Source of the DNA: Neochlamydia sp. S13
GTDB lineage: Bacteria > Chlamydiota > Chlamydiia > Chlamydiales > Parachlamydiaceae
Reading direction: 5' to 3'
Length of the DNA stretch: 64,000 bases
Assembly (NCBI RefSeq): GCF_000648235.2
Contig: NZ_AP017977.1
Location: forward strand, 1,550,001 to 1,614,000
Positions 9,118-18,926 of this stretch are shown piece by piece. The translations under genes and the position numbers were made by a program. Positions within the stretch are counted from its first letter, which is position 1. Every line of letters starts with the position of its first letter. A model generated the notes under the pieces. The model was not told the DNA's origin. It saw nothing but the letters and a program-made list of their open reading frames with translations, and searched no databases.

Positions 9118-10169
9118 TTAGATATGTCAGTACTTGTTAATTATAGTCCGAACCACAGTGCTATTTAAGAAAATTATTTTCTTTAAGTGCTAACCGCAGA
9201 TCTTAGCAGATTTTGCTCAATAAATAAATCCATAAAATGAATCAGCTGGCTTCTATTCCTTTTGTAACATATTAACAACTTTTTTAAATGCTTGTGATTT
9301 CTCTAGATCGGCTTTATAATGCTACTGACAAGATTTTAAGGTTATCTAACGGCAGCGGCGTAAATTACGCTTTGGGCAAAGTCAAGATTTTGTCAAGCCC
9401 TTTTTAGGGTGAATTGAAGATTTCTTAAAAGAAACATAATAAGCAGCTTATAAGGTCTGTAGGCTTTTTTTACTCCTGCCAAAAATGCTTTTTTTTGCTC
9501 AAGCATTTGGGGGTCTCTTTTCTTTCAATGATTACAAACTTTCTATTTTCTTTTTTAAAGATGACAATTGTAGCATTATAAATATATGTAAAAGACAGGT
9601 ATACAATAGCTTGGATGATTTTCCTACCTGGTAAGCTCTCTCTTTTTCCAGCGCCACGGCTACTGTTCTTCATGTGGTGCGCTATCGCTAGTCCAAGCTT
9701 TCTTTTTTGCCATGGCGCTTAATTTCTCAAAGGAGGATAAAGAACTTTTCCCCTCCCTCAATATTTTTTTCTCTCCCCTCAGCTATCCTCCTTATTGGAG
9801 GTTAGAAAAAAGCTAGTTTGTATCCTCAAATGCTATTGGTTACGAATTTTTTTCAAGCGTACTATTTCATCGTTATAATTCCTTACTTTTTTAGGAATGA
9901 GTCAACCCTTTTAAACCTTTAAACGCCTGTCAAGCTACTTTCACGCAGGAAACCATATCTTCAAAAAGAGAGGGAGCAGAGCTAGGATGAACATTTGCTG
10001 CAAGGCTCCTAAAATTGAAAAAAATCATTTAATCTAAATAAAAATATTTTCTCAATTATCTTCTTCAGGGCAGTGTGACAAGGCATATCTCTTCAAAATT
10101 AAATTGATTTCTTGATGTAATTATACTCTTTATTTAAAGTGCGGTTAAGTCACTTTTAGGAGAAATAAT
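9118..10169. other. Long intergenic region upstream of glgC
   Basis: About 1 kb without a gene I can support. A 67-codon minus-strand frame at 9470-9673 has no ribosome site or recognisable family. Two local structures stand out: a 7-bp inverted repeat AGCGCCA / TGGCGCT at 9650-9719, and an inverted repeat AAGGAGGATA (9730-9739) / TATCCTCCTT (9784-9793), whose right arm can also pair with GGAGG at 9797-9801. The glgC end carries AGGAGA in front of the ATG. This could be an old gene gone to decay or a long untranslated leader. Confidence 0.4.
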
Positions 10170-11516
10170 ATGGCCACTTTACAAGCAAATCATTTAGGGC
10201 AACATCCGAAAATCCACCATACGCCTGCTGAACTCTCATGTGATATGAGCCGTGTAGCGACCATTATCTTAGGCGGAGGGCAAGGCTCTCGTCTCTACCC
10301 TCTTACACGTTCTGATTGTAAACCTGCCGTTACTTTTGGTGGTAAATATCGCCTTATTGATGTGCCCATGTCTAATTCTATTCATTCTGGGTGCCATAAA
10401 ATATTTATTGTTACCCAGTTTCTTTCTAAAACCTTACACGATCATATTTTTAAAACTTATCGACCAGGCACGTTCACGGCTGGCTTTGTGGAAGTTTTGT
10501 CAGTGGAAGAAAAACCTCATACTAAAGCCTGGTTTCAAGGAACAGCCGATGCTATTCGCCAAAACCTGGAATATTTAACCGATGTTCCTATCGATTATTT
10601 TTTAATACTATCCGGAGACCAACTGTACCAGATGGACTACAAAAAAATGATGCAAGTTGCGCAACGGACCAATGCAGATGTAGTCATTGCTACCCTACCT
10701 ATCGAAGAGAGCCAAGCTAGCCGCTTTGGAATCCTAAAAATTGATCATAATGAACGTATTACCGAATTTGTAGAAAAACCTACAGATATGGAACAAGTAA
10801 AAACGTTTAAAGTTAGCGAAAGTACCCTTAAAAAATTTCACCTTAAAAATAATAAAGATGGCGCTTGCCTAGGATCAATGGGTATCTATCTATTTAAAAG
10901 AAAAGCCCTTTTAAAACTTCTTCTTACCGATATGCGTGAAGATTTTGGAAAACATTTAATTCCCAACATTATTAAAAATGGCAACGCTGCTGCCTATCTC
11001 TATGATGGCTATTGGGAAGATATTGGAACCATTGAATCCTACTATCATGCCAATCTAGCCCTTACGGAAGATAAGCCAGAGTTTAATTGGTATGACGAAA
11101 AACATCTGCTAGTCACTAATAGTTTAAATCTTCCTGCGGCTAAAATTTACAATACAAAAGTACAGCAATCTATTATTTGTGAAGGCTCTGTAATCGAAGC
11201 TAAAGAAGTTTTTCATAGTATCTTAGGGCCTCGTACTCAAGTAGGCACAGGCACTGTCATCAAAGATTGTTACATTCTCGGTAATGATCATTATCGTTCC
11301 CCCATGCAAGACAATCAAACATCAAAAAATTATCAAATTGGGCAAAATTGCTTGATTGAACGAGCGATCATTGACAAACATGCCTGTATCGGCAATAATG
11401 TCTGTTTAAATAATGCAGATAAGCTCACTCATTATAACAGTAATGAAATTTTTATACGCGATGGCATTATTATTGTTCCTCGCGGGGCCTGCATTCCCGA
11501 TGGTTTTACCCTATAA
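10170..11516 (+). CDS. glgC: Glucose-1-phosphate adenylyltransferase
   Basis: ADP-glucose pyrophosphorylase: ATP + glucose-1-phosphate give ADP-glucose, the committed step of bacterial glycogen synthesis, in the cytoplasm. The 448 residues match the family length. Visible are the nucleotide-binding loop ILGGGQGSRLYPLTRSDCKP near residue 33, FGGKYRLIDVPMSN, QGTADAIRQNLEYL near residue 124, the sugar-phosphate region FVEKPTD and GSMGIYLFK, YWEDIGTIESYYHANL near residue 287, and a C-terminal left-handed beta-helix ending DGIIIVPRGACIPDGFTL. The ribosome site AGGAGA precedes the ATG. The metallophosphoesterase gene starts 15 bp after the stop and is probably co-transcribed; this pairing is also known in Chlamydia. 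Confidence 0.97.
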   Translation: MATLQANHLGQHPKIHHTPAELSCDMSRVATIILGGGQGSRLYPLTRSDCKPAVTFGGKYRLIDVPMSNSIHSGCHKIFIVTQFLSKTLHDHIFKTYRPGTFTAGFVEVLSVEEKPHTKAWFQGTADAIRQNLEYLTDVPIDYFLILSGDQLYQMDYKKMMQVAQRTNADVVIATLPIEESQASRFGILKIDHNERITEFVEKPTDMEQVKTFKVSESTLKKFHLKNNKDGACLGSMGIYLFKRKALLKLLLTDMREDFGKHLIPNIIKNGNAAAYLYDGYWEDIGTIESYYHANLALTEDKPEFNWYDEKHLLVTNSLNLPAAKIYNTKVQQSIICEGSVIEAKEVFHSILGPRTQVGTGTVIKDCYILGNDHYRSPMQDNQTSKNYQIGQNCLIERAIIDKHACIGNNVCLNNADKLTHYNSNEIFIRDGIIIVPRGACIPDGFTL

Positions 11517-11531
11517 CTTTAAGTAATTTTA

Positions 11532-12284
11532 ATGGCAGTTTGGGCTCTAGCTGATTTACACCTTGCTTTTGGCACGCCTGAGAAAAAAATGGATGTCTTC
11601 GGAGAGCCTTGGATAAATTATACAGAGAAAATTAAAAAGAATTGGCTTAATTGTATTCAGCCTTCTGATTTGGTTCTTCTTCCAGGCGATATTTCCTGGG
11701 CCATCCAACTAGAAGATGCTGTTATAGATTTAAAATGGATTCATGAACTTCCGGGCACTAAAGTGATGATCAAAGGGAATCATGATTATTGGTGGAGGTC
11801 TCTTACTAAAATAGAAAAAATTCTCCCTCCATCTATCCATCTTATCCAAAACAATGCCTTTCATTGGGAAGGATATTCTATTGGCGGTAGTAGACTATGG
11901 GACAGTAGCGCTTATGATTTTAATGCTTATATAGAATTTAAAGAAAATCCTTACGCAAAAATTTTGCTAGAAAAAAGTGATAAGGTTGCAGAAGCTGAAA
12001 AGATTTTTCAGCGGGAATTACAGCGCTTAGAAAGTAGTTTGAAAAGCCTTGATCCTCAAGCTTCCATTCGTATAGCCATGACTCATTACCCCCCTATTAG
12101 TGCCGACCTCAAAGACTCAGCCGTGTCCCAGCTATTAGAAAAATATCATGTCAACACCTGCCTCTTCGGTCATTTACACAATGTAAAAAAACATCTGCCC
12201 TTATTTGGTGAAAAAAATCAGATTCGTTACATTTTAACTTCAGGGGATTACCTTGATTTTATGCCTAAACTAATTTACAGCTAA
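11532..12284 (+). CDS. Calcineurin-like metallophosphoesterase
   Basis: A 250-residue cytoplasmic protein with the metal-ligand motifs of the calcineurin-like family: ALADLHLAF (D-x-H) near residue 5, LLPGDISWA (GD) near residue 50, KGNHDYWW (GNHD) near residue 80, MTHYPP near residue 183 and FGHLHN (GHxH) near residue 211. It should hydrolyse a phosphomonoester or phosphodiester with two bound metal ions; the substrate is unknown. It follows glgC by 15 bp, and the same order occurs in Chlamydia (the glgC/CT488-type pair, from memory), which suggests but does not prove a link to glycogen or nucleotide-sugar metabolism. Confidence 0.9.
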   Translation: MAVWALADLHLAFGTPEKKMDVFGEPWINYTEKIKKNWLNCIQPSDLVLLPGDISWAIQLEDAVIDLKWIHELPGTKVMIKGNHDYWWRSLTKIEKILPPSIHLIQNNAFHWEGYSIGGSRLWDSSAYDFNAYIEFKENPYAKILLEKSDKVAEAEKIFQRELQRLESSLKSLDPQASIRIAMTHYPPISADLKDSAVSQLLEKYHVNTCLFGHLHNVKKHLPLFGEKNQIRYILTSGDYLDFMPKLIYS

Positions 12285-12377
12285 ATTTTTACCATTCCCT
12301 TCTTTCTTTATAAGGCTCTAAGATAAAATTTCATAACGCTTTCAAAATTCCGAGGTTACTAGGTACTTCTTAAGTAT

Positions 12378-12590
12378 TTAAAGCTTTTTTAACGCCAGTT
12401 GTCGAACAAGAAACTCCGTGAGCTTAGCGGACCAAATAAGCAAAAAAACCTTTTCAATTTGAGCTGCCAACTTATTGGCTAAGCTTGCAAAATGCTTAAG
12501 CCCACATTCCGCAGGTTGTAGCGACTCCCAAATATTATTATTGAGGCTGGAAATTGCCTTAAGTTCCCTTAGGAAAGGCTCATCTTGTTC
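12378..12590 (-). pseudogene. Unidentified ORF remnant near the IS66 relic
   Basis: The minus strand reads about 70 codons of protein-like sequence (EQDEPFLRELKAISSLNNN, then LQPAECGLKHFASLANKLAA) ending in TAA at 12378. There is no start codon; an in-frame stop lies just upstream. The AECGLK codons lie in the left arm of a perfect 19-bp inverted repeat whose other arm is at 12913-12931, so the segment was rearranged. I do not recognise the family. Confidence 0.35.
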
Positions 12591-12931
12591 TTTTTAAAGC
12601 AAAAACGTGAGAAAACATACTCGATGGAAAAGTATAGTAGCACGAACTTTAATCACCTTAAAAATTGGTGTTGTAAGGGGGAACAAAATTATACAACGGA
12701 TTATGATACTTCAGCTGGCTTCTCCAGATACCACAGCGAGTATAATCACAGGAGAAGCTTCAAGTTAATGATGATTAAGGAATTGGATTTTATCCTAGGC
12801 CCTTTACATAAAAGCATAAAAGAATTAATCCTTAATTTAAACCCTAGCATGAGGCATGTTTTACTGGTTTTTAGGCCCCGTTGGCAAAAATGAATGACGA
12901 AAGAAATTAACTTGCGGAATGTGGGCTTAAG
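12495..12931. repeat. Perfect 19-bp inverted repeat flanking ~400 bp
   Basis: The arms are CTTAAGCCCACATTCCGCA (12495-12513) and its exact reverse complement at 12913-12931. They could be the ends of a small non-autonomous element, or an inverted duplicate of a short piece of the decayed coding sequence here. No flanking target duplication is obvious. Confidence 0.5.
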
Positions 12932-12939
12932 AACCCTCA

Positions 12940-14010
12940 TTACAAACTTCCTTAAAGTTGGCATGGAAACCCTGCCTGCGATAGCCTAATTCTGATCTTA
13001 TCTTTACAATCTCCGAAAGTTAATGTCGATAGCATTGCTGGGTACCAAACACTTCCTTTAACTCAAATAATAAGTGCCTGACAAGCAGGCTATCGTTCTA
13101 GCTTTTTTCCGTGAACCCCTCAAGATCTTGCTTGAGATAAGCAAAGCAATATTGATACCTCTTAAATCGCTGCATTCCCTAACGATTGGTAACGGTGATT
13201 TCTGGGTGGTTTCTAAGTCGGATGTCTTCTATGATTTTTAAGTCTTTGGAAGGCTGTATTCTAAGATCAATTATAGCTTCAATGCTACTTGCCTAAACAA
13301 AGCACTTTTGTGCCTATTGTCTAAAATTTGTCTCATCCATCTATATTGCTTAACTACTTTGTGCTGCTTTCAAAACACTTATTCCTGCACCTCCAAGGCA
13401 CTAGATAAGCATTTTTTTATTCTGAGTAATACCGCCCCACGATATTTTTATACCCAAGGCTGCGCTAAGCAATCAATGCTCTGATCTTTTACTCGTAAGA
13501 TAAGAGAAGATAAGTAAACCTATTAATACAGAAAGGCGGGGGCCAAACTCATGGGATTCCTGTAGGTAAGGGGTGCAGGAAAATTTTTCAGGGATTTCCT
13601 ACAGCAAATTCGTTCGCATTCAACTTAGGTAATCAAAGGCTTAGCTTCAAGCAGCTCTAATTATTGCATAACCCAGGCAATCTTTTTAGGTATGCTTTTG
13701 GATTTACAAGATTGATAGGCGGATAAGATTAACAATAACTGTCATAGCGACCGTTTCTTTTTTAGTAATTGTCGAAAATAACCCTTATGGCCAGGTTTGG
13801 CTCCTCCTTTAGGAGAGGGACGATTTTTCTTTTGGTTAAAGCTTGGCAATCTAGAACTATTGCTTGCATTAAGATTTAGCTTCTCTTCAAGTTCTAGCAA
13901 TACGTTTTTCAAGACGCTTAATCGTTTATTGTTGCTCAATAATCAGCTTGTTCTGCTGCTGGAGGAGGGTGAAAAGCTCCTCTTAAGTTGGTTTCATGCT
14001 CTAAAATTTA
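12940..14010 (-). pseudogene. Degraded IS66-family transposase
   Basis: Read from right to left on the minus strand, broken frames follow the order of an IS66 TnpC protein. The N-terminal part gives EELFTLLQQQNKLIIEQQ and, after a frameshift, LEEKLNLNASNSSRLPSF and GGAKPGHKGYFRQLL (13742-13939), which resemble the NSSNSSKPPS and GGQPGHKGH motifs of IS66. Further left (~13114-13160) YCFAYLKQDLEGF resembles the CWAHLxRDL motif of the catalytic core. Many stops and shifts make it non-functional. The exact ends are not recognisable, and the rest of the 1.95-kb gap shows no intact gene. Confidence 0.6.
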
Positions 14011-14235
14011 CTTCTTAAGCTATTCTTAGCAATTCTGCTGAACGCGTACATAAATAGTTGCCCTTCTTTACTTCCTTAATTTTTTTATAACTCTTCTTAA
14101 TTATTTAAATATTTATAAAATTATTCCTATTTAATTTATTAAACAATTTAATTTTATTATTAAATAATTATATTATATAATTAAATATAATATTGATAAT
14201 TATTATAAATCACATCTTTTAAATAAGGATTGTTT
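14011..14235. promoter_or_regulatory. Very AT-rich promoter region of the 861-codon gene
   Basis: From about 14090 to 14220 the sequence is almost pure A/T, unlike the relic to its left, with several TATAAT-like hexamers, so no single promoter can be chosen. AAGGA at 14225-14229, 6 nt before ATG 14236, is the ribosome site. Similar AT-only stretches precede the Sel1-repeat gene and the kinase-like gene, the other accessory genes of this zone. Confidence 0.4.
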
Positions 14236-16815
14236 ATGGAATGCGGCAATAATAGCTTTCTAGGTGTTTCAAGAAAACCTGATGGAGAATCTGATAAAAA
14301 TAGTGGAAGTTCGCTTGCATTTATTGCTACTTCTATCAAATCAACAGCACCTATAGGAACCGCAAAAAAGGAGGCTAAGGAGAAGGAAGACGAAAAAGTT
14401 AAGGCTTTAAAAAGACAATTTTTAGAAGGATCTGTTTCTTCTCAAGATACGATCCTCTCCTTAGAGGGAGTGGAGGCAAAGGGCACTCGTAGTAAGCCCG
14501 TTGAATTTATCCCACGAGGTAAACATTTTTGCTTTTATATTGCTCCAAGATCTAGCGACTTGCTTCAAGGAAAGTTTTCGATATACCAATCTTCCCTGCA
14601 GCAAGCGATCAATAATCGAATAGCAATAAATTTTAAAGAAAAAATTGCACAAAAGTGGCTTAAAGAATTAGTAGGCACAAAAATTTTAAAGCTTCATTTG
14701 TATCCTTTATCAAAAGTAAGTGATGAAAAAGATTCTTCCCTAAAATTAAAGGAAACAATTCAGCAATCGGAAGTTTATGGAGAGGATATATTAGCTTATA
14801 AGCAAAATGCTGAGCAGATAGGAGCAGAAAAGCAGATCTTAGAGCAAAGGGATAAAGAAATATTAACTTTAAAAAATGAATTAAACACTCATCCTACTAT
14901 GGTCTATAAAGAGCATGCAATGATAGAAAAGTTTAATAAAAGATTTCTAACCACCTTTGAGGAACTAGCTAAATTATCCTCTAATTTAATAGAGGCTAAT
15001 GCCGATGGAAAAATAAAAGTTATCCAAGGCATAAAACAGATAATGAGTATACTTAAGAAAGACTTATCTTCTTTAAATTTAATGGAAGGCTCTCTCCCTC
15101 CTCAACAGAAAGTTTTAGCCCCCCTTGCACCTCAAGACGAAGCACTTCAGGTAATAAAAGAGATTACTAACGATAACGCTAGGAAAATAATTGATAAATT
15201 TCCATTAGAAGAGGGAGTAACAAATAATCCACAAAAGCTTGAAGTGGAGAAAAGAACGGATTTAGATATAAAAGAGTTAATTAAGCAAAAGCTATCTTCT
15301 ATGGCAACTCAGCTCAACCTTCTTGAGCGTTCCACTAAAAGTAACTCCGAGAATCCAACGCTTTATAAAGAAGTAATTTCTTATCAACTCTCTATATTAA
15401 AAGATATAGGGTTATTAACAGATAAGAAAAGTTATTTAGCGTCTTTACCACAAAGGCAATCTACTAAAGAAGATGTTAGCGAGATTAAAAGATTACATTC
15501 CTCTTTAAAGCAGCTAGAAAGCCAACAAACAGCTTCTCGTTTACTCATTAATAAATTAAAGCAACAACAGAGAGTGATTGTTAAAAATTTTATAGATAAA
15601 CTTTCTCAAAATGCAGATAAACAATTTGCCATAGAAAAATATATCTCAGAGCTTACAGTAGCTCATCCTCAAGCTCGAATTATTAATATGCTCCTTGAAT
15701 ATAAAAAACATTCTTCTCAACGCTTTGCTGTTCTGATAAAAAGCCACCGTGAGTTTACGCAGCTGGCTAATTATGCTCTGTCTAAGCTAGAAAAAAGTAA
15801 TTTAAGCGAAGAACAAGTTATAGATATTAAGGCTAAATTTAAAAGCTTTTTAATATTACATATCGGTTTACACACTAGTGATCCATCCGATAAAAAAAAT
15901 AGTAGCCTATATAGAGCTATGCAGGGTAGCCATTCTTCAGAAAAAGCAAAGGAAGATTGCAAACGAGCGCACCAAGAAATGTCCCAGCTCCTTCACTACA
16001 TATTCGATAAACAGGTTATCCAACAACATTTTGCTTACCCTGAAGAAACTCATGTTGTTCCATATCCTGCTTTGTTCTCTTGGAATCTTGCGACCTTCAC
16101 CAACATTTTTTTTAATCGAGAAAATATTTCTACAAGGAGTGAAAACAGAGAGGCAGCTAATGCTCAAGATATTATTCAAAAGCTTAGTAATAAAAAGCTT
16201 AGCGAGGATGTTGGAGGATTTAGCCGTTTGATCCAAGAGGATAGCTTAAATCTCGATGTTATTCAGCAAGAAATAGATAAGCGTTACCAAGCTTTAGAAC
16301 AAAATCCTGTCTGCTTTATCTTAGATGCGCTTCTTTTTTTAAGTCGTATTGCCTCATTACAAGTCTCGGAGACAGAAGATTTCCCTTATTTTTTTAATCA
16401 GACTATGGATAAATATTCTGAAACTCTTATTAAACCCTCCAATGAATTCTCAGAGAAGTTTCCTCAAGATTATAAAAAATTACTCGGAAAAGGATTGGTG
16501 GAGTTACTAGAAGATGCATCTGATTTATCAGCTCCTTCTACAACTTTAAATTCAACATACCACAAATATTTTCAAGGCACTCGTGCAGCTATTGAAGAAA
16601 GATTAATCTCTCTTGCTAAGAAAGGTGATCACCTGACTCTCATAGAATTGATGGAATGCCACGCTCTAATAAGCATTCTCACGGGAGTAGAAGAAATTCT
16701 TAATATAAACAAAGGGCATCAAGAGCATGGTTCTTCAGCAATGCAATCTTCTCTTGAAACAATTCTAAGAAATTTAGAATCAAAACATCAGACTGGCAAA
16801 TTGGAACTAAACTGA
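14236..16815 (+). CDS. Large coiled-coil protein of unknown function
   Basis: An 859-residue hydrophilic protein. The ATG at 14236 (MECGNNSF) is preferred over a TTG two codons upstream because AAGGA lies 6 nt in front of it. Charged stretches rich in Lys, Glu and Gln, such as residues ~175-220 (EQIGAEKQILEQRDKEIL), predict coiled coils, and several further helical blocks follow. There is no signal peptide, no membrane segment and no motif I recognise. It stands alone between IS relics and is followed by an intrinsic terminator at 16928-16955. Location in the accessory zone and lack of a known family suggest a lineage-specific, possibly secreted protein; that is inference. Confidence 0.75.
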   Translation: MECGNNSFLGVSRKPDGESDKNSGSSLAFIATSIKSTAPIGTAKKEAKEKEDEKVKALKRQFLEGSVSSQDTILSLEGVEAKGTRSKPVEFIPRGKHFCFYIAPRSSDLLQGKFSIYQSSLQQAINNRIAINFKEKIAQKWLKELVGTKILKLHLYPLSKVSDEKDSSLKLKETIQQSEVYGEDILAYKQNAEQIGAEKQILEQRDKEILTLKNELNTHPTMVYKEHAMIEKFNKRFLTTFEELAKLSSNLIEANADGKIKVIQGIKQIMSILKKDLSSLNLMEGSLPPQQKVLAPLAPQDEALQVIKEITNDNARKIIDKFPLEEGVTNNPQKLEVEKRTDLDIKELIKQKLSSMATQLNLLERSTKSNSENPTLYKEVISYQLSILKDIGLLTDKKSYLASLPQRQSTKEDVSEIKRLHSSLKQLESQQTASRLLINKLKQQQRVIVKNFIDKLSQNADKQFAIEKYISELTVAHPQARIINMLLEYKKHSSQRFAVLIKSHREFTQLANYALSKLEKSNLSEEQVIDIKAKFKSFLILHIGLHTSDPSDKKNSSLYRAMQGSHSSEKAKEDCKRAHQEMSQLLHYIFDKQVIQQHFAYPEETHVVPYPALFSWNLATFTNIFFNRENISTRSENREAANAQDIIQKLSNKKLSEDVGGFSRLIQEDSLNLDVIQQEIDKRYQALEQNPVCFILDALLFLSRIASLQVSETEDFPYFFNQTMDKYSETLIKPSNEFSEKFPQDYKKLLGKGLVELLEDASDLSAPSTTLNSTYHKYFQGTRAAIEERLISLAKKGDHLTLIELMECHALISILTGVEEILNINKGHQEHGSSAMQSSLETILRNLESKHQTGKLELN

Positions 16816-16927
16816 TATCAATAAGGAAAAGAGATTAAATTTATTTTTTAATGAAAAATTTAAATTAGGAAAAGTTTTTGAGGGGCTCTAACGCTTAAGA
16901 GCTTTAAAAATTAGCCTGCTAACCTCC

Positions 16928-16955
16928 AAAACTTTAGGAAAACTAAAGTTTTTTT
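16928..16955 (+). terminator. Intrinsic terminator of the 861-codon gene
   Basis: Perfect 10-bp stem AAAACTTTAG / CTAAAGTTTT with loop GAAAA, running into a T tract, 113 bp after the stop codon of the coiled-coil gene. It has the classic form of a rho-independent terminator. Confidence 0.7.
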
Positions 16956-16959
16956 CTTG

Positions 16960-17110
16960 CCGTTGTTTGCTTTACTGACCTTCAAGGCTGCCTATCCTTG
17001 TTATACCGCATCTGCAGGCGTGCTAAAGAGCTTGGAAAAGGATTTAAGAAGTTAAGCCTTAAAGCGTCTGACAGACATAGCCTTTGATCCCTCTTGGCTT
17101 TGCTATCCTG
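16960..17110 (+). pseudogene. IS5-type transposase relic, plus-strand fragment
   Basis: The plus strand reads YRICRRAKELGKGFKKLSL and, after a frame change, LTDIAFDPSWL. This is the order found in IS5-like DDE transposases (a YxxxCRRAK block, then the first catalytic Asp in IDSSGLK). No start, no end, several shifts. Its first 63 bp are repeated in inverted orientation at 17216-17278. Confidence 0.5.
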
Positions 17111-17278
17111 GCACCCTTTCCCTTCTTCTTCGCGATAGGCTTTCACCCAAGAGGATTCAAAAAAGGCTATCTTTTTGGGACGTTTACAATTTATATTCTT
17201 AAATTTTCATGCCACGCTCTTTAGCACGCCTGCAGATGCGGTATAACAAGGATAGGTAGCCTTGAAGGTCAGTAAAGC
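16969..17278. repeat. 63-bp inverted repeat (two IS5-type relics head to head)
   Basis: 16969-17031 and 17216-17278 are reverse complements with a single mismatch, separated by 184 bp. Both arms encode the same stretch of an IS5-type transposase (FTDLQGYLSLLYRICRRAKE). The arrangement comes from insertion or recombination of two copies in opposite orientation. Confidence 0.75.
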
Positions 17279-17480
17279 AATCACCGAAAAGAGAAATCCT
17301 TAGAAAGACTCGTAGAGGCAAAGGATAAACGGCTTTAATTATTAACACGCCTAGGATAGTATAGCGGAATGAATTCTTAGACGTCCCTTCTTGCCCATGC
17401 TTTTATTTTTCCTCCATCCTTTAAAGGCCTCACCCAAAACCTATAAAGTTATGCTTCCTCTGTGCGCTAGAGCTTTGGTA
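17170..17480 (-). pseudogene. IS5-type transposase relic, minus-strand fragment
   Basis: The minus strand reads VLIIKAVYPLPLRVFLRISL, then FTDLQGYLSLLYRICRRAKE. This resembles the conserved N-terminal part of IS5-like transposases (IKAVYRLPLRALQGFL ... CRRAK). Sequence upstream (17300-17480) continues the resemblance weakly but is full of stops. The remainder up to 17905 contains no supported gene. Confidence 0.5.
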
Positions 17481-17905
17481 TAGTTGAATCAATTAGTTAT
17501 GCGATAAATGAGCTTTTTTTCCTAGCTTGCCTATATTTTTGTTTTCAAGCTAAATTTATAGCTCTTAAGCGTTGAAAAGCCATCTTATCGCATACGCTTC
17601 TTATCATTTACGCAACAACGTCCTTATCCGAAAATAATTGATCCCCCCTATGACCGCTTACTTAGTTTCCTAATAATCAATCTTGACTTAAAAATGTTTT
17701 ATTTAATTTTTATATTACATTTAAATATAGATTTTGCTATTTTTTAATAAACTACTAAAATACTAAACATTTAAATAGATAATTTTTGACTATAAAAATC
17801 TAAAAATAAAATTTATTTTTTATTAAAACAGAGTTTTTATTTATTTGAAAAACATATTGCTAATCTTTATATTTATAATTTTTAAATTCTTAAAAGGTAT
17901 CATTC
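17481..17905. other. Intergenic region upstream of the Sel1 gene
   Basis: 17481-17680 may be further transposon debris, but I cannot name it. 17690-17890 is almost pure A/T and presumably carries the promoter of the Sel1-repeat gene; its ribosome site AAAAGG is at 17892-17897. Confidence 0.4.
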
Positions 17906-18766
17906 ATGACATTTTTTTCATCTATAGAAAGATCCTCTGCAGCCTCCAGAACTTCCTATTTTGCAAAAGCAAGCTTTATAATGCATCCAAACGTTTTCCT
18001 AAGGCCCCCTCATTTTGGCATTCAAAAAATCTCTTTCGATCAACCTGAATTTTTCCATTCTATTTTTTCATTAAAAGATTTAGTAATTAAAAATCATGAG
18101 ATGAATTTAGATTATTTTATAGTGCTCAGCCAAGACGAATTTCAGAACATACAGGTTTACGACGCTAACCTTTTTATAAAATATGTCTGGAACGATCAGT
18201 TGAGCAGTTTAACTTCACCCCCTAAACATTTTGATCGAGATTTTGTAATTTACCGTACTAATTGGGCCGAGGAAAATAATGAGCTTTATTATTTTTGCAG
18301 CCGTGAGGATCTTTTGGATCCCCGCTATATACAATATATTAGAGGTCATGACATCGAGGCGAATGAAGAAGACCGCCAAGAAGCTTTTATTTCTATTGCT
18401 CAAGACTACGCAAGAGGAACTGGGCTCTTTGGCCAAAATTATACGCAAGCATTTGCTTGGTATGAACGTGCCGCCCAATTTCATCATCCGGTAGCTCTTT
18501 GCTGCCTAGCTATTATGAAAGAAGATGGACAGGGTACAACTCTTTCCTTAGAACAAGCATTTTCTTACATGCACGCGGCTGCCAAACATAATGAGCGCAT
18601 GCAAGATCCTAGAATCAATTACATGCTTGCTCGTTATTATGAAGAAGGAATTGGAACAGAAAAAAACTCTCAAAAAGCATTAAAATTTTATTTAAAAGCT
18701 GCTGAAAAAGGTTTTCTTGATGCTTCTCAAAAAGTAGAAAGTTTACAAACGACAAACTGTCCATAA
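17906..18766 (+). CDS. Sel1-repeat protein
   Basis: A 286-residue protein with an ATG preceded by AAAAGG at 8-nt spacing. The C-terminal half (residues ~155-280) holds about three Sel1-like repeats: IAQDYARGTGLFGQNYTQAF-AWYERAA, LAIMKEDGQGTTLSLEQAFSYM-HAAAKH, and LARYYEEGIGTEKNSQKAL-KFYLKAAEKG. Sel1 repeats are TPR-like helical pairs used for protein-protein contacts and are common in bacteria that live inside eukaryotic cells. The N-terminal ~150 residues show no domain I recognise, and there is no clear signal peptide. IS relics on both sides put it in an accessory island. A role in host interaction is plausible but unproven. Confidence 0.85.
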   Translation: MTFFSSIERSSAASRTSYFAKASFIMHPNVFLRPPHFGIQKISFDQPEFFHSIFSLKDLVIKNHEMNLDYFIVLSQDEFQNIQVYDANLFIKYVWNDQLSSLTSPPKHFDRDFVIYRTNWAEENNELYYFCSREDLLDPRYIQYIRGHDIEANEEDRQEAFISIAQDYARGTGLFGQNYTQAFAWYERAAQFHHPVALCCLAIMKEDGQGTTLSLEQAFSYMHAAAKHNERMQDPRINYMLARYYEEGIGTEKNSQKALKFYLKAAEKGFLDASQKVESLQTTNCP

Positions 18767-18926
18767 AGGTGAACTTGAAATAGAGGGAGAAGGGGATGCT
18801 AAAAAGCAGCGATAACAGCTAAGTGCTCATTATTCCCTCTCTTTTGTTAAGCATTTCAGGATAAAATTAGATAAAATTATTTACGAAAGTTAGGGTACTT
18901 AATTCTAATATTTTTTAATTTCCTAT

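Noticed and set aside
9470-9673. 67-codon minus-strand ORF upstream of glgC
   Set aside because: No ribosome site, no family resemblance, and composition typical of AT-rich non-coding DNA.
12585-12893. 102-codon plus-strand ORF
   Set aside because: It overlaps the rearranged IS region, where coding-like signal is on the other strand; no ribosome site.
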